A DNA stretch of 9,302 nucleotides from JBBKWG01 sp037968835 (GTDB lineage Bacteria > Pseudomonadota > Alphaproteobacteria > Rhodobacterales > Rhodobacteraceae): contig JBBKWG010000216.1 of the NCBI GenBank assembly GCA_037968835.1, positions 1-9,302 on the forward strand. The letters are read 5' to 3'. Below, in pieces: positions 1 through 6,884 of this stretch. The stretch's first letter is position 1. Every line of letters begins with the position of its first letter. The notes under the pieces were generated by a model, which ran no database searches, had not been told where the DNA came from, and worked only from the letters and a program-made list of their open reading frames with translations. A program made the translations under genes and the position numbers.

Positions 1-183
1 GAAAAGGTGCGCGGACGCGGCATGGGAGGCGAGGCACTGGCAGCACTATTGCCGACGTTACGCGAAGCCGGATTGCGCGCGCTGCATCTTGAAGTTGCGC
101 CCGGCAACGAAACCGCCGAGCGCGTTTATCAACGCCTGGGATTTGAATTGCGGAACTATCGCCTGATGACCTGGGCGGCCTAG
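1..183 (+). CDS. GNAT-family N-acetyltransferase, C-terminal 60 residues (5' end outside window)
   Basis: The frame is open from base 1 to a TAG at 181-183, so this is the 3' end of a gene that starts to the left. The visible part has the acetyl-CoA pyrophosphate-binding signature of GNAT enzymes (RGRGMG at residues 4-9), followed by an amphipathic helix, the strand LHLEVAPGN, and the family-typical ending helix and strand AERVYQRLGFELRNY. GNAT proteins move acetyl from acetyl-CoA to an amine. The substrate cannot be told from the C-terminus. RimI (ribosomal protein acetyltransferase) often sits near fur in alphaproteobacteria and is a possibility, but the ending YRLMTW is equally common in generic GNATs, so no symbol is given. 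The gene lies 44 bp before selO on the same strand, and selO seems to have its own promoter in that gap. Confidence 0.85.
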   Translation, partial: EKVRGRGMGGEALAALLPTLREAGLRALHLEVAPGNETAERVYQRLGFELRNYRLMTWAA

Positions 184-192
184 CGGATCGCC

Positions 193-221
193 ATGCCATT
201 CTCGGCGCGCAACACTATATT
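193..221 (+). promoter_or_regulatory. Predicted sigma-70-type promoter of selO, leaderless
   Basis: ATGCCA at 193-198 (4 of 6 to TTGACA) and TATATT at 216-221 (5 of 6 to TATAAT) are separated by exactly 17 bp. A start site 6-7 bp after the -10 box falls on the A of the selO ATG at 228. No Shine-Dalgarno sequence is visible in the six bases between the -10 box and the ATG, which fits leaderless translation. The -35 box overlaps the region just after the GNAT stop codon. Confidence 0.45.
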
Positions 222-227
222 GGGTTC

Positions 228-1652
228 ATGAGCATCAACCTGCCCTTCGACAACACCTATGCGACGCTGCCCAAGCGGTTCTATACCCGTATGCCGCCGA
301 CCCCGGTGTCGCGCCCGGAACTGATCGCGCTCAACAAGCCGTTGGCAAAGGCACTTGGGCTTGATCCCGAGTTGCTGGCATCCGACGACGGTATCGCGGC
401 ACTGGCCGGAAACGCTGTGCCCGGGGGAGCTGATCCGCTTGCGCAGGTGTACGCCGGTCACCAGTTCGGTGGCTGGTCGCCGCAACTCGGGGATGGTCGC
501 GCGCTGCTTCTCGGCGAAATCCTGGCGCCCGATGGTCAGCGGTTCGATGTGCAACTCAAAGGGTCCGGTCCGACGCCCTATTCGCGGATGGGCGATGGCC
601 GCGCTTGGCTGGGGCCGGTCTTGCGCGAATACATAGTGTCCGAGGCGATGGCGGCGCTTGGCGTTCCGACCACACGCGCACTTGCGGCGATCCTGACCGG
701 CGACGTCGTGCGGCGCGAGGAACCCTATCCCGGTGCGGTCCTGACGCGGGTTGCCGCCAGCCACATCCGCGTCGGCACGTTCCAGTTCTTTGCCGCCCGC
801 GATGACAAAGACGGGCTTGCCGCGCTGACCGAACACGCGCTGAGCCGCCACTATCCCGACGCCGAAGGGCCAATCGGATTGCTGGACGGGGTCATTGCGC
901 GGCAAGCCAGTCTTATCGCCAGATGGATGGGGATGGGGTTCATTCACGGCGTCATGAACACCGACAATATGACGATTTCGGGCGAGACCATCGACTATGG
1001 CCCCTGTGCCTTCATGGATGCCTACCATCCGATGCGTGTGTTTTCGTCGATCGACCAGAATGGAAGATACGCGTTCGCCCGCCAACCCGATATCGCGATG
1101 TGGAACCTCGCCCAGCTTGCGACCTCGCTTTTGCCGCTGATCGGGGATCAGGAGGCGGTGCAAACGAGCATTGATCGCTTCCCTGATCTGTTCCGCGCCG
1201 AGTGGCTCAAGGTCTTTCGCGCCAAGATTGGGCTTCAGACCGACGCGGAAGGCGACGCGGATTTGATTCACGATCTGATGAATCGAATGGCGACCGGGCG
1301 CGCTGATTTTACAAACACTTTCCGCGCCCTCGGCACCCCGGCGGCGCGCGACGAGTTTCTGGACCGCGACCTTTTCGATGAATGGGACATGAAATGGCGG
1401 GAAAGGCTCGCGCGCGAAAATACCGATCCTGAGGCGCGCAAAGGCGGCATGGACGCGGTGAACCCCGCAGTGATCGCGCGGACCCACAGGATCGAAGAAA
1501 CGATCCAGGCCGGGCTTTCTGGCGATTTCGCTCCGTTCCACCGGCTGAACGTCGCCCTTGCCACGCCTTTTGCCGACCCTGGCGAAATGTCCGATCTGGC
1601 GCGACCTCCTAGTGAGGACGAAATCGTGCCTCAGACCTTCTGCGGCACCTGA
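228..1652 (+). CDS. selO: Protein adenylyltransferase SelO (YdiU/UPF0061 family)
   Basis: SelO is a pseudokinase-fold enzyme that transfers AMP from ATP to Ser/Thr/Tyr of target proteins and has been tied to redox homeostasis. The protein has 474 residues, close to the usual bacterial length. The family block VYAGHQFGGWSPQLGDGRA is at 74-92. The ATP-contacting Lys is in LKGSGPTPYSR (Lys111). HGVMNTDN supplies the catalytic Asp246 and metal ligand Asn247, and IDYGPC supplies Asp256. These correspond with a small constant offset to the catalytic residues known in Pseudomonas SelO. The C-terminus FCGT keeps the conserved Cys472, the position that is selenocysteine in animal SELENOO; here it is a normal Cys codon, so no recoding is needed. 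The start is the first ATG consistent with the family N-terminus (INLPFDNTYATLPKRFYTR). It precedes fur by 172 bp. No truncation is seen. Confidence 0.96.
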   Translation: MSINLPFDNTYATLPKRFYTRMPPTPVSRPELIALNKPLAKALGLDPELLASDDGIAALAGNAVPGGADPLAQVYAGHQFGGWSPQLGDGRALLLGEILAPDGQRFDVQLKGSGPTPYSRMGDGRAWLGPVLREYIVSEAMAALGVPTTRALAAILTGDVVRREEPYPGAVLTRVAASHIRVGTFQFFAARDDKDGLAALTEHALSRHYPDAEGPIGLLDGVIARQASLIARWMGMGFIHGVMNTDNMTISGETIDYGPCAFMDAYHPMRVFSSIDQNGRYAFARQPDIAMWNLAQLATSLLPLIGDQEAVQTSIDRFPDLFRAEWLKVFRAKIGLQTDAEGDADLIHDLMNRMATGRADFTNTFRALGTPAARDEFLDRDLFDEWDMKWRERLARENTDPEARKGGMDAVNPAVIARTHRIEETIQAGLSGDFAPFHRLNVALATPFADPGEMSDLARPPSEDEIVPQTFCGT

Positions 1653-1705
1653 GTGGGTCGGTCGGCATTCACAGATCGGCGATGTCTATTGGCTATCTGA
1701 CCCAC
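1653..1705. repeat. Inverted repeat after the selO stop codon
   Basis: GTGGGTC at 1653-1659 and GACCCAC at 1699-1705 are perfect inverted copies, and two further pairs (G-U and G-C) extend the stem inward around a loop of about 35 nt. It starts at the base after the selO TGA. There is no T-run after it, so a Rho-independent terminator is not supported. It may be an mRNA 3' end stabiliser or chance. The rest of the gap to fur (1706-1824) shows no clear promoter or Fur-type box. Confidence 0.25.
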
Positions 1706-1824
1706 ACGCGCATCACCAAAAGCGCCGCGTCAGAGCGTCACCGCGCTTTACCTCACCGGCAGGTCGGGTCACTCTGACTGAAAGGGCTTGGCCCAGACAG
1801 CGGATCCCGAGGACCGGAGACAAC

Positions 1825-2241
1825 ATGGCCGACACGATCATCGAGCGGTGCGAGGCGCAGGGGCTGCGGCTGACCGAGCAACGGCGGACGATCGCGGGAG
1901 TTCTCGAGGAGGCAGACGACCATCCCGATGTCGAGGAGCTTTATGCCCGCGCCAGCGCCGTCGATCCGCGAATTTCGCTGGCGACGGTCTATCGAACGGT
2001 GAAGTTGTTCGAGGAGTCGGGTATCCTGGAGAAGCTTGAATTCAGGGACGGACGGGCACGCTATGAGGACGCCGATCGGGATCATCACGACCATCTGATC
2101 GACCTTCATTCCGGCGAGGTGATCGAGTTCGTGGACGAGGAAATCGAGGCGCTTCAGGATCGGATTGCAACGAAACTGGGCTATGAACTGAAGGGACATC
2201 GGCTGGAACTTTACGGAGTGCCTAGGCCCCGGAAGCCTTAG
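1825..2241 (+). CDS. fur: Fur/Mur-family metal-responsive transcriptional regulator
   Basis: This is a 138-residue Fur-superfamily repressor: a winged-helix DNA-binding domain (about 1-80, with the recognition helix SLATVYRTVKLFEE at 51-64) and a dimerisation/metal domain. Numbering matches E. coli Fur almost exactly. The regulatory-site ligands His33, Glu81, His90 and Glu101, and the second-site ligands His87, Asp89, Glu108 and His125, are all present. The structural zinc cysteines are not: positions 93 and 96 are Asp and Ser, and the only Cys is Cys9. This pattern is typical of alphaproteobacterial Fur/Mur, where the protein often responds to manganese as well as or instead of iron, so 'mur' is a fair alternative name. 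The start at 1825 is set by GGAG at 1816-1819, five bases upstream; the frame stays open further upstream but without a ribosome site. It is convergent with the ketosynthase gene, 64 bp apart. Confidence 0.94.
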   Translation: MADTIIERCEAQGLRLTEQRRTIAGVLEEADDHPDVEELYARASAVDPRISLATVYRTVKLFEESGILEKLEFRDGRARYEDADRDHHDHLIDLHSGEVIEFVDEEIEALQDRIATKLGYELKGHRLELYGVPRPRKP

Positions 2242-2305
2242 TCGTTCAAGGCAGTTTTGCCCGCAGCTCATGACTCCGCACGCTGCCAAAGCCGAGTAAT
2301 GCCGC

Positions 2306-3514
2306 TTATGCCTTCTTCAGCGCCAGCACCGCGTTAAAACCGCCGAATGCGAAGGCGTTGGACAAAGCGTAGTCGATCTTGGCCTCGCGGGCTTCGTTGG
2401 GAACTACGTCAAGCGCGCATTCAGGGTCGGGTTCCTCGTAGCCGATTGTCGGGGCGATGACCCCGTCCCTCAACGCCATGATACAGGCCAGAAGCTCGAC
2501 CGCGCCGGTGCCGCCGATCAGATGACCGTGCATCGACTTCGTCGACGAAATCATCACATCGTTCGCGTGCCGTCCGAAAACATTGGCGACGGCGGCGCAT
2601 TCGGTCTTGTCGTTGGCAGCCGTTCCGGTGCCATGCGCATTAATATAGCCGACCTGACTGGCGTTGATCTTTGCGTCCGCCAAAGCGCCCGAAATAGTGC
2701 GAGCCGCGCCCTGCTGGTTTGGCATCACGATGTCCGAGGCGTCCGACGTCATCGAAAAACCGACCATCTCCGCAAGTATGTCGGCACCGCGGGCGCGAGC
2801 ATGTTCATATTCCTCGAAGACGAAAACGCCCGCCCCCTCGCCCTGAACCATGCCGTTACGATTGGCACTGAACGGTCGGCACGCATCCTTGGACATGACG
2901 CGCAGGCCCTCCCACGCCTTGACGCCGCCAAAACAAAGCATGGATTCCGATCCGCCGGTGACCATGACCTTGGTCGCGCCCGAACGGATCAGCCAGAACG
3001 CCTGTCCCATCGCGTGGTTGGACGACGCGCAGGCGGTTGCCACGGTAAACGACGGACCCTTGAGGTTCCAGGTCATCGACACGTGGCTGGCGGCGGCGTT
3101 GTTCATCAGCTTTGGGACGATAAACGGATGGACGCGGTTCTTGCCCTCTTCATAAACTGCCCGGTAGTTTTCGTCCTGAGTGTTCAGTCCACCGCCCGAG
3201 GTACCAAGCACGACGCCGGTCTGCTGGGCCAATTGCCCGGAAAATTCAAGTCCCGACTGGGCTATGGCTTCGCGCGCGGCCAGAAGTGTGAACTGAGTGA
3301 ACCTGTCGTAAAGCGCCTGTTGCTGGCGGTTGAATTCGGCGTCGGGATCATAATCGCGCACCTGTCCGCCGATCTTGATCGCCAGACGGTCGACATCGCG
3401 AATATCAAGCGGGCCGATACCGCACTTGCCCTCGCGCATTGCCGCAAGCGTGTCGGGAACGGAACGGCCGAGAGGGTTTATCGTCCCGGCTCCGGTGATG
3501 ACGACACGGATCAT
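2306..3514 (-). CDS. Beta-ketoacyl-ACP synthase, FabF/NodE-like
   Basis: This 402-residue thiolase-fold condensing enzyme joins malonyl-ACP to an acyl primer to give 3-oxoacyl-ACP. The catalytic set is complete: Cys162 in ATACASSN, His294 in NAHGTGT, Lys326 and His331 in STKSMHGHLIGG. It departs from housekeeping FabF at known landmarks: SMHGH instead of SMTGH, and the C-terminal NAFAFGGFNAVLAL instead of NSFGFGGTN, which resembles the NodE type of specialised synthases. That subfamily label is from memory of the motifs and is less certain than the KAS call. It is the last gene of the ldt-lpxD-acp-KAS run, starting 9 bp after the acp stop, so the two are almost surely cotranslated. The arrangement suggests that it elongates chains on the neighbouring ACP, not on the general fatty-acid pool. 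A housekeeping FabF is expected elsewhere in the genome. Confidence 0.93.
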   Translation of the reverse strand: MIRVVITGAGTINPLGRSVPDTLAAMREGKCGIGPLDIRDVDRLAIKIGGQVRDYDPDAEFNRQQQALYDRFTQFTLLAAREAIAQSGLEFSGQLAQQTGVVLGTSGGGLNTQDENYRAVYEEGKNRVHPFIVPKLMNNAAASHVSMTWNLKGPSFTVATACASSNHAMGQAFWLIRSGATKVMVTGGSESMLCFGGVKAWEGLRVMSKDACRPFSANRNGMVQGEGAGVFVFEEYEHARARGADILAEMVGFSMTSDASDIVMPNQQGAARTISGALADAKINASQVGYINAHGTGTAANDKTECAAVANVFGRHANDVMISSTKSMHGHLIGGTGAVELLACIMALRDGVIAPTIGYEEPDPECALDVVPNEAREAKIDYALSNAFAFGGFNAVLALKKA

Positions 3515-3523
3515 GCCCTGCGA

Positions 3524-3790
3524 TCAGCCTTTCTGCTCGGCGACCAGCTTTTCCACTGCCGCCACTATTGACCCGACCGACGTGATATCGAATTCGGATT
3601 TCTGCGGCTCGTTGGCGTTGAACGGGACCTGAATGTCGAATGCTTCCTCGATGACAAAGATCGCCTCGACAAGCGCCATGCTGTCGATGCCGAGATCCTG
3701 AAGCGTCTGTCCTGTCGAAACGTCCGACGGTTCCAGCACGGCCTGTTCGGCAATGATAGCTATGGTGCGGTCTTTGACGGAGGTGCTCAT
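3524..3790 (-). CDS. Acyl carrier protein, specialised (NodF/AcpXL-like size)
   Basis: This 88-residue acidic four-helix carrier has the phosphopantetheine attachment site LGIDSMALVEA (Ser37). The Ser would be loaded by a holo-ACP synthase, and the thiol then carries growing or finished acyl chains in the cytoplasm. Housekeeping AcpP is about 77 residues and almost invariant around DSLD. Here the motif is DSMAL, and there is an insertion of roughly ten residues between helices II and III (PFNANEPQKSEFDITS). Both are features of specialised carriers such as NodF and AcpXL. GGAAG lies seven bases before the ATG. The gene sits between lpxD (53 bp upstream) and the ketosynthase (9 bp downstream). 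The neighbours suggest that it presents the acyl donor to LpxD, but that is inference. Confidence 0.92.
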   Translation of the reverse strand: MSTSVKDRTIAIIAEQAVLEPSDVSTGQTLQDLGIDSMALVEAIFVIEEAFDIQVPFNANEPQKSEFDITSVGSIVAAVEKLVAEQKG

Positions 3791-3812
3791 TGTTCGCTTC
3801 CCGCTTGTCTTT

Positions 3813-3829
3813 CCGGCGGGCTGTGCCGG
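3813..3829 (-). promoter_or_regulatory. GC-rich stem-loop between lpxD and acp
   Basis: On the - strand transcript CCGGC and GCCGG form a five-pair stem with a seven-base loop (ACAGCCC), ending 22 bases before the acp start codon. No T-run follows, so it is not a standard terminator. Because ACP is usually needed in excess over its enzymes, an mRNA processing or stabilising element at the head of acp-KAS is possible. It could equally be chance in GC-rich DNA. Confidence 0.25.
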
Positions 3830-3843
3830 CCAATCGCGTTCAT

Positions 3844-4935
3844 TTAGTCACTGTCGTCTTTGTTGAAAACCGCTTTCTTCAACGATCTGATATCGTCCAG
3901 GGCACGCGGCAGGCGGCGCCAGTTGCGGCCGGCTTCGAGGAACTGCTCCATTTTCATGGCCGGATAGCCAAGCATAACACGGCCTGCGGGGACCTTTGAA
4001 ATGATCTTCGTGGCACCGCCGGCGACAACATCGTCGCCGACGAAAATATTGTCGGAGACACCGACCTGGCCGCCAAGAACGACACGGTTTCCGATGCGGG
4101 TCGATCCGGCAATGCCAACCTGTCCGCACAAAAGTGAATCTTCGCCAACGCTGACGTTGTGGCCGATATGGACAAGGTTATCGAGCTTCGTTCCCCGCCC
4201 GATGGTGGTTGCTCGGATGGTCCCTCGGTCGATACAGCTATTTGCCCCGATTTCGACATCGTCACCGATTTCGACGGTCCCAAGCGAGTGGATGCGGGTC
4301 CAGCTTTGCGCCTGGGCGTCGGCGTCCTGTCCCAGCGAAGCGCGCGCGGCTTCGACGCGGCTTTTCTCGGGGGTAACGAAGCTGAAGCCATCTGCGCCGA
4401 TCACCGCGCCGGGCTGGCAAACAATGCGATCACCAATTGCGACGCGTGCTCCGATGCGCACTCCGGCGTGGATCAGTGCGTCGTCCCCGATCCCTGTGTC
4501 CTCGGCGATTGAAGTGTGGCTGGCGATGCGGGCGTTTCGCCCGATACGAACCCGCGCGCCGATGACGCAGAAAGGTCCGATCGCGGCACCATCGCCGATT
4601 TCGGCGGTTGGGTCGATAACGGCCAGCGCGTGAAGGCCGGGCGCTATCTCCGGGCCCTGGTCCATCAGGCGGGTCAGGCCGGACATTGCATAGCGCGGCC
4701 TGGGCACGACGATTGCGGCATCGAGACCCAGCGATTTCCAGTCGGCACCTGCCCAGACGATAGCTGCGCGGGCACGACCTTCGGCCAATCCCGGCGCATA
4801 TTTTTCATTCATGGCCAGCGCCAACTCGTCAGGGGCAGCGCTGGCGGGTTCACTTGCGCCAGTGATGACAAGATCGAGTGCGCCGAAGGCCTCTGCTCCC
4901 AACGCCGCTGCGATGTCTTTGACTGTAAAGCTCAT
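3844..4935 (-). CDS. lpxD: UDP-3-O-acylglucosamine N-acyltransferase LpxD
   Basis: LpxD catalyses the third step of lipid A synthesis, transferring a 3-hydroxyacyl (or related) chain from ACP to the 2-amine of UDP-3-O-acylglucosamine. The protein has 363 residues, somewhat longer than the roughly 340 typical of E. coli. The N-terminal uridine-binding domain covers about 1-100 and includes the acceptor loop ALAMNEKYAP. From about 104 to 320 there is a left-handed beta-helix of hexapeptide repeats of the pattern I-G-D/x-x-A/V. The catalytic His is His259 in HIGHNVSVG. GADGFSF (180-186) and SCIDRGT (233-239) are LpxD-specific. The C-terminal helical tail (about 326-363), which holds the ACP in known structures, is basic and ends in KKAVFNKDDSD. 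AGGGG lies just ahead of the ATG. The gap from ldt is only 25 bp. No second lpx gene is in the window, so lpxD is separated here from lpxA/fabZ. Confidence 0.97.
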   Translation of the reverse strand: MSFTVKDIAAALGAEAFGALDLVITGASEPASAAPDELALAMNEKYAPGLAEGRARAAIVWAGADWKSLGLDAAIVVPRPRYAMSGLTRLMDQGPEIAPGLHALAVIDPTAEIGDGAAIGPFCVIGARVRIGRNARIASHTSIAEDTGIGDDALIHAGVRIGARVAIGDRIVCQPGAVIGADGFSFVTPEKSRVEAARASLGQDADAQAQSWTRIHSLGTVEIGDDVEIGANSCIDRGTIRATTIGRGTKLDNLVHIGHNVSVGEDSLLCGQVGIAGSTRIGNRVVLGGQVGVSDNIFVGDDVVAGGATKIISKVPAGRVMLGYPAMKMEQFLEAGRNWRRLPRALDDIRSLKKAVFNKDDSD

Positions 4936-4960
4936 GGGCCGCCCCTTTCAGGGCGCAGGA

Positions 4961-6571
4961 TTATCCCTGAACCGCTCGTAGCGCCACCCCGGCTTGCTCC
5001 AGCGCTTTCCAGATTTTGGCGTCGCGTCCGTAGACGTCACCCCGGAACTGAGTGTTGCCTTTGGCTTGGGTAAACGCGGTGCGGTAGACAAGATGGATCG
5101 GGATCGGCTGTTCCAATTCGACAACCGTTTCGCGTCCGGTGCGTAGATTTTCGGCAAAGAACGACTGCGGGTCGCGGGTCTGCGGGGCCAACAGCGCGTA
5201 GGCGAAGTCGAACGGGTCCTGAAGTCGAATGCAGCCGTGGCTGAAGTCGCGCTTTTCACGTCCGAACAGACTTTTGGAGGGCGTGTCGTGCAAGTAAATA
5301 TTGTAACGGTTCGGGAACATGAACTTCACCAGTCCAAGCGCGTTGCCCTGGCTTGGCGGCTCTTTAAGATCGAACGGAAAGTTACGCTCGTTGAACTGGT
5401 TGAAGTCGATACCGTCGCGCGACACGACCTGACCGCGCGTGTTGATCAGATTGAGGTGCCTCACTGAATAAGGGTTCTCCTTCAGCATGGGCAGGTATTC
5501 TTTGGTCGCAATCGAGCGGGGCACATTCCAGGTCGGGTTGATGACCATGTGCTCCATCACGTCCGAGAATTCCGGACTGCGACGGTCAAAGGCGTCCTTG
5601 CCGATGACAGAACGGGTCTGGAACGTGATCTTGCCGTTGTCGACGATGCGGGCGTGAAAATCGGTGAGGTTGACCCAGACGTGGCGCTTGCCGCGCGGCA
5701 TGTTGATCCAGCGTTCGCGCTCCATGGCGACGATTATCTGTGTCAGGCGCGTGGCCGGTTCGATGTTGATCGCGGCAAGTGTGCCCGGGCCGGCGACGCC
5801 GTCGGAGAACAGCCCGTGGTCGGATTGGAACCGGGAGACTGCCTGCTGCATAGCGCCATCGTAACTGGTTCCGGCGTTGCGCTTGAGATATCCCATCGCG
5901 ATCAGCCGGTTCCTGAGCTGGACAACGCCGTTGCCGCTTGCGCCAGGCTTGATCGACTTCGACGTGACCTGGGGACCCCAGCCACCCTGCCCGATCAGTT
6001 TTTCATAGCGCATCTTCTCTTTCATAAGGCGCGCGTATTCGGGGTCTTTCGGCGGGAGCGTTTGAATGAACCCCTTGGGCGAGGATTTGGCAAAAGCCAC
6101 AAGCGTGGCGGTGCGGCTGCGATACGGCACTTCGCGCACAAGCCCCTCGTCCACACGGGACGGTGTCAGGATGCCAGTCTGGATGTCACGGGCATAGCGC
6201 AGGAACAGCCGGCTCAGTTCGACTTCGAGACGCCCTAGTTCACGCTCCGAGCGTACAGAACGCAGGTTGATCTGCAACGTGGCGGGATCGTAGCGCGATG
6301 GCGGCAAACCGTGCGCCTCGGCTTCGGCGACGGCGCGCAGGAACGCTTCGCGGCGCTCTTTGTCGCGCCCGTTGTTTCCGGTCCAGATCGCCTCGTAGCC
6401 ATTGGATTTATAGAATTCAGCGATTTCACGGTCCGAAGCGGCGGCTTCTGCGACCGATTGCATGAAGGCGGTGACCTGTGCGCGTGCAGGTGAAGGCAGT
6501 CCAAGCGAAATGCTCAGCGTCAGCAGAACCGCAAAAAGGGAAAATCGTTTGAAGAAATCGCTGGTTGTCAT
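4961..6571 (-). CDS. L,D-transpeptidase, YcbB/LdtD type, secreted
   Basis: This enzyme makes 3-3 (mDAP-mDAP) peptidoglycan cross-links in the periplasm and is insensitive to most penicillins. From the chosen start it has 536 residues. A Sec signal peptide is at about 1-31 (KRFSLFAVLLTLSISLGL, with ARA|Q as the cut site), then a YcbB-like scaffold domain, a peptidoglycan-binding repeat (about 207-270, GNGVVQLRNRLIAMGYL to GVAGPGTLAAIN), and a YkuD catalytic domain with the signature SHGCIRL (Cys447) and the upstream histidine in YLHDTP. The start at 6571 gives a proper short basic n-region. An in-frame ATG at 6640 would add 23 polar residues in front of the signal peptide and is less likely. 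GGACAAGTG lies directly before the ATG. It is first in the ldt-lpxD-acp-KAS run, so its promoter must lie in 6572-6884. All key residues are present. Confidence 0.93.
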   Translation of the reverse strand: MTTSDFFKRFSLFAVLLTLSISLGLPSPARAQVTAFMQSVAEAAASDREIAEFYKSNGYEAIWTGNNGRDKERREAFLRAVAEAEAHGLPPSRYDPATLQINLRSVRSERELGRLEVELSRLFLRYARDIQTGILTPSRVDEGLVREVPYRSRTATLVAFAKSSPKGFIQTLPPKDPEYARLMKEKMRYEKLIGQGGWGPQVTSKSIKPGASGNGVVQLRNRLIAMGYLKRNAGTSYDGAMQQAVSRFQSDHGLFSDGVAGPGTLAAINIEPATRLTQIIVAMERERWINMPRGKRHVWVNLTDFHARIVDNGKITFQTRSVIGKDAFDRRSPEFSDVMEHMVINPTWNVPRSIATKEYLPMLKENPYSVRHLNLINTRGQVVSRDGIDFNQFNERNFPFDLKEPPSQGNALGLVKFMFPNRYNIYLHDTPSKSLFGREKRDFSHGCIRLQDPFDFAYALLAPQTRDPQSFFAENLRTGRETVVELEQPIPIHLVYRTAFTQAKGNTQFRGDVYGRDAKIWKALEQAGVALRAVQG

Positions 6572-6884
6572 CACTTGTCCAATCACGTTCCGGCACTCCG
6601 CACATAAGCTTTTCTCTGTAAATTCAAAATTACTGTCCATTCACAATCATGCCATGTCACCACGCTGTCGCCCGTTTGCAACGCTGCCGCGACTTTTTCA
6701 GCACGGTTCCATTACAAATTCGGAATGAGCAAGAAGTTGCCGAGAAATGGCCATTTTCAAGGTTAACCGGTTTGCACTGTTGGGGATGTTAAGCATTCAT
6801 GCGATAGAGATTCTGCACCTGGGGACGAGGTAGCAAACCGTCGACGTGATCGGCGGAAGCAGGTAAAACGGGACAAGTGAAAGC
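6572..6884. promoter_or_regulatory. Divergent intergenic region between the L,D-transpeptidase and MepK-like genes
   Basis: This span must hold the promoters for both directions. It is visibly more AT-rich than the flanking genes. It contains the perfect 8-bp palindrome GGTTAACC at 6761-6768, which includes a TTAACC half-site like that of CtrA, but no second TTAA lies seven bases away. TTGCAC at 6772-6777 could be a -35 box for the rightward gene, but no good -10 box is found at 16-18 bp. I cannot place either start site. A shared regulator acting on both genes is plausible from the layout only. Confidence 0.4.

Noticed and set aside
180..1541. 453-residue open frame on the - strand opposite selO
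   Set aside because: It is an antisense shadow of a GC-rich gene. Its protein is Arg/His/Gly-rich without recognisable domains, while the + frame is an unmistakable SelO.
1558..1824. Upstream extension of the fur frame into selO
   Set aside because: It would overlap the end of selO by nearly 100 bp and adds about 89 residues foreign to Fur. The ATG at 1825 has a ribosome site and gives the standard family N-terminus.
2250..2261. GGCA-GTTT-TGCC hairpin between the convergent fur and KAS genes, as a terminator
   Set aside because: The stem is only four pairs and there is no T-run in either direction.
2522..3571. 349-residue open frame on the + strand opposite the ketosynthase
   Set aside because: It is a shadow of the KAS gene, whose catalytic motifs are all on the - strand. 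The antisense protein shows no domain.
6572..6640. Longer start for the L,D-transpeptidase at 6640
   Set aside because: It adds 23 polar residues before the Sec signal peptide and has only a weak ribosome site. The start at 6571 gives a normal signal peptide.
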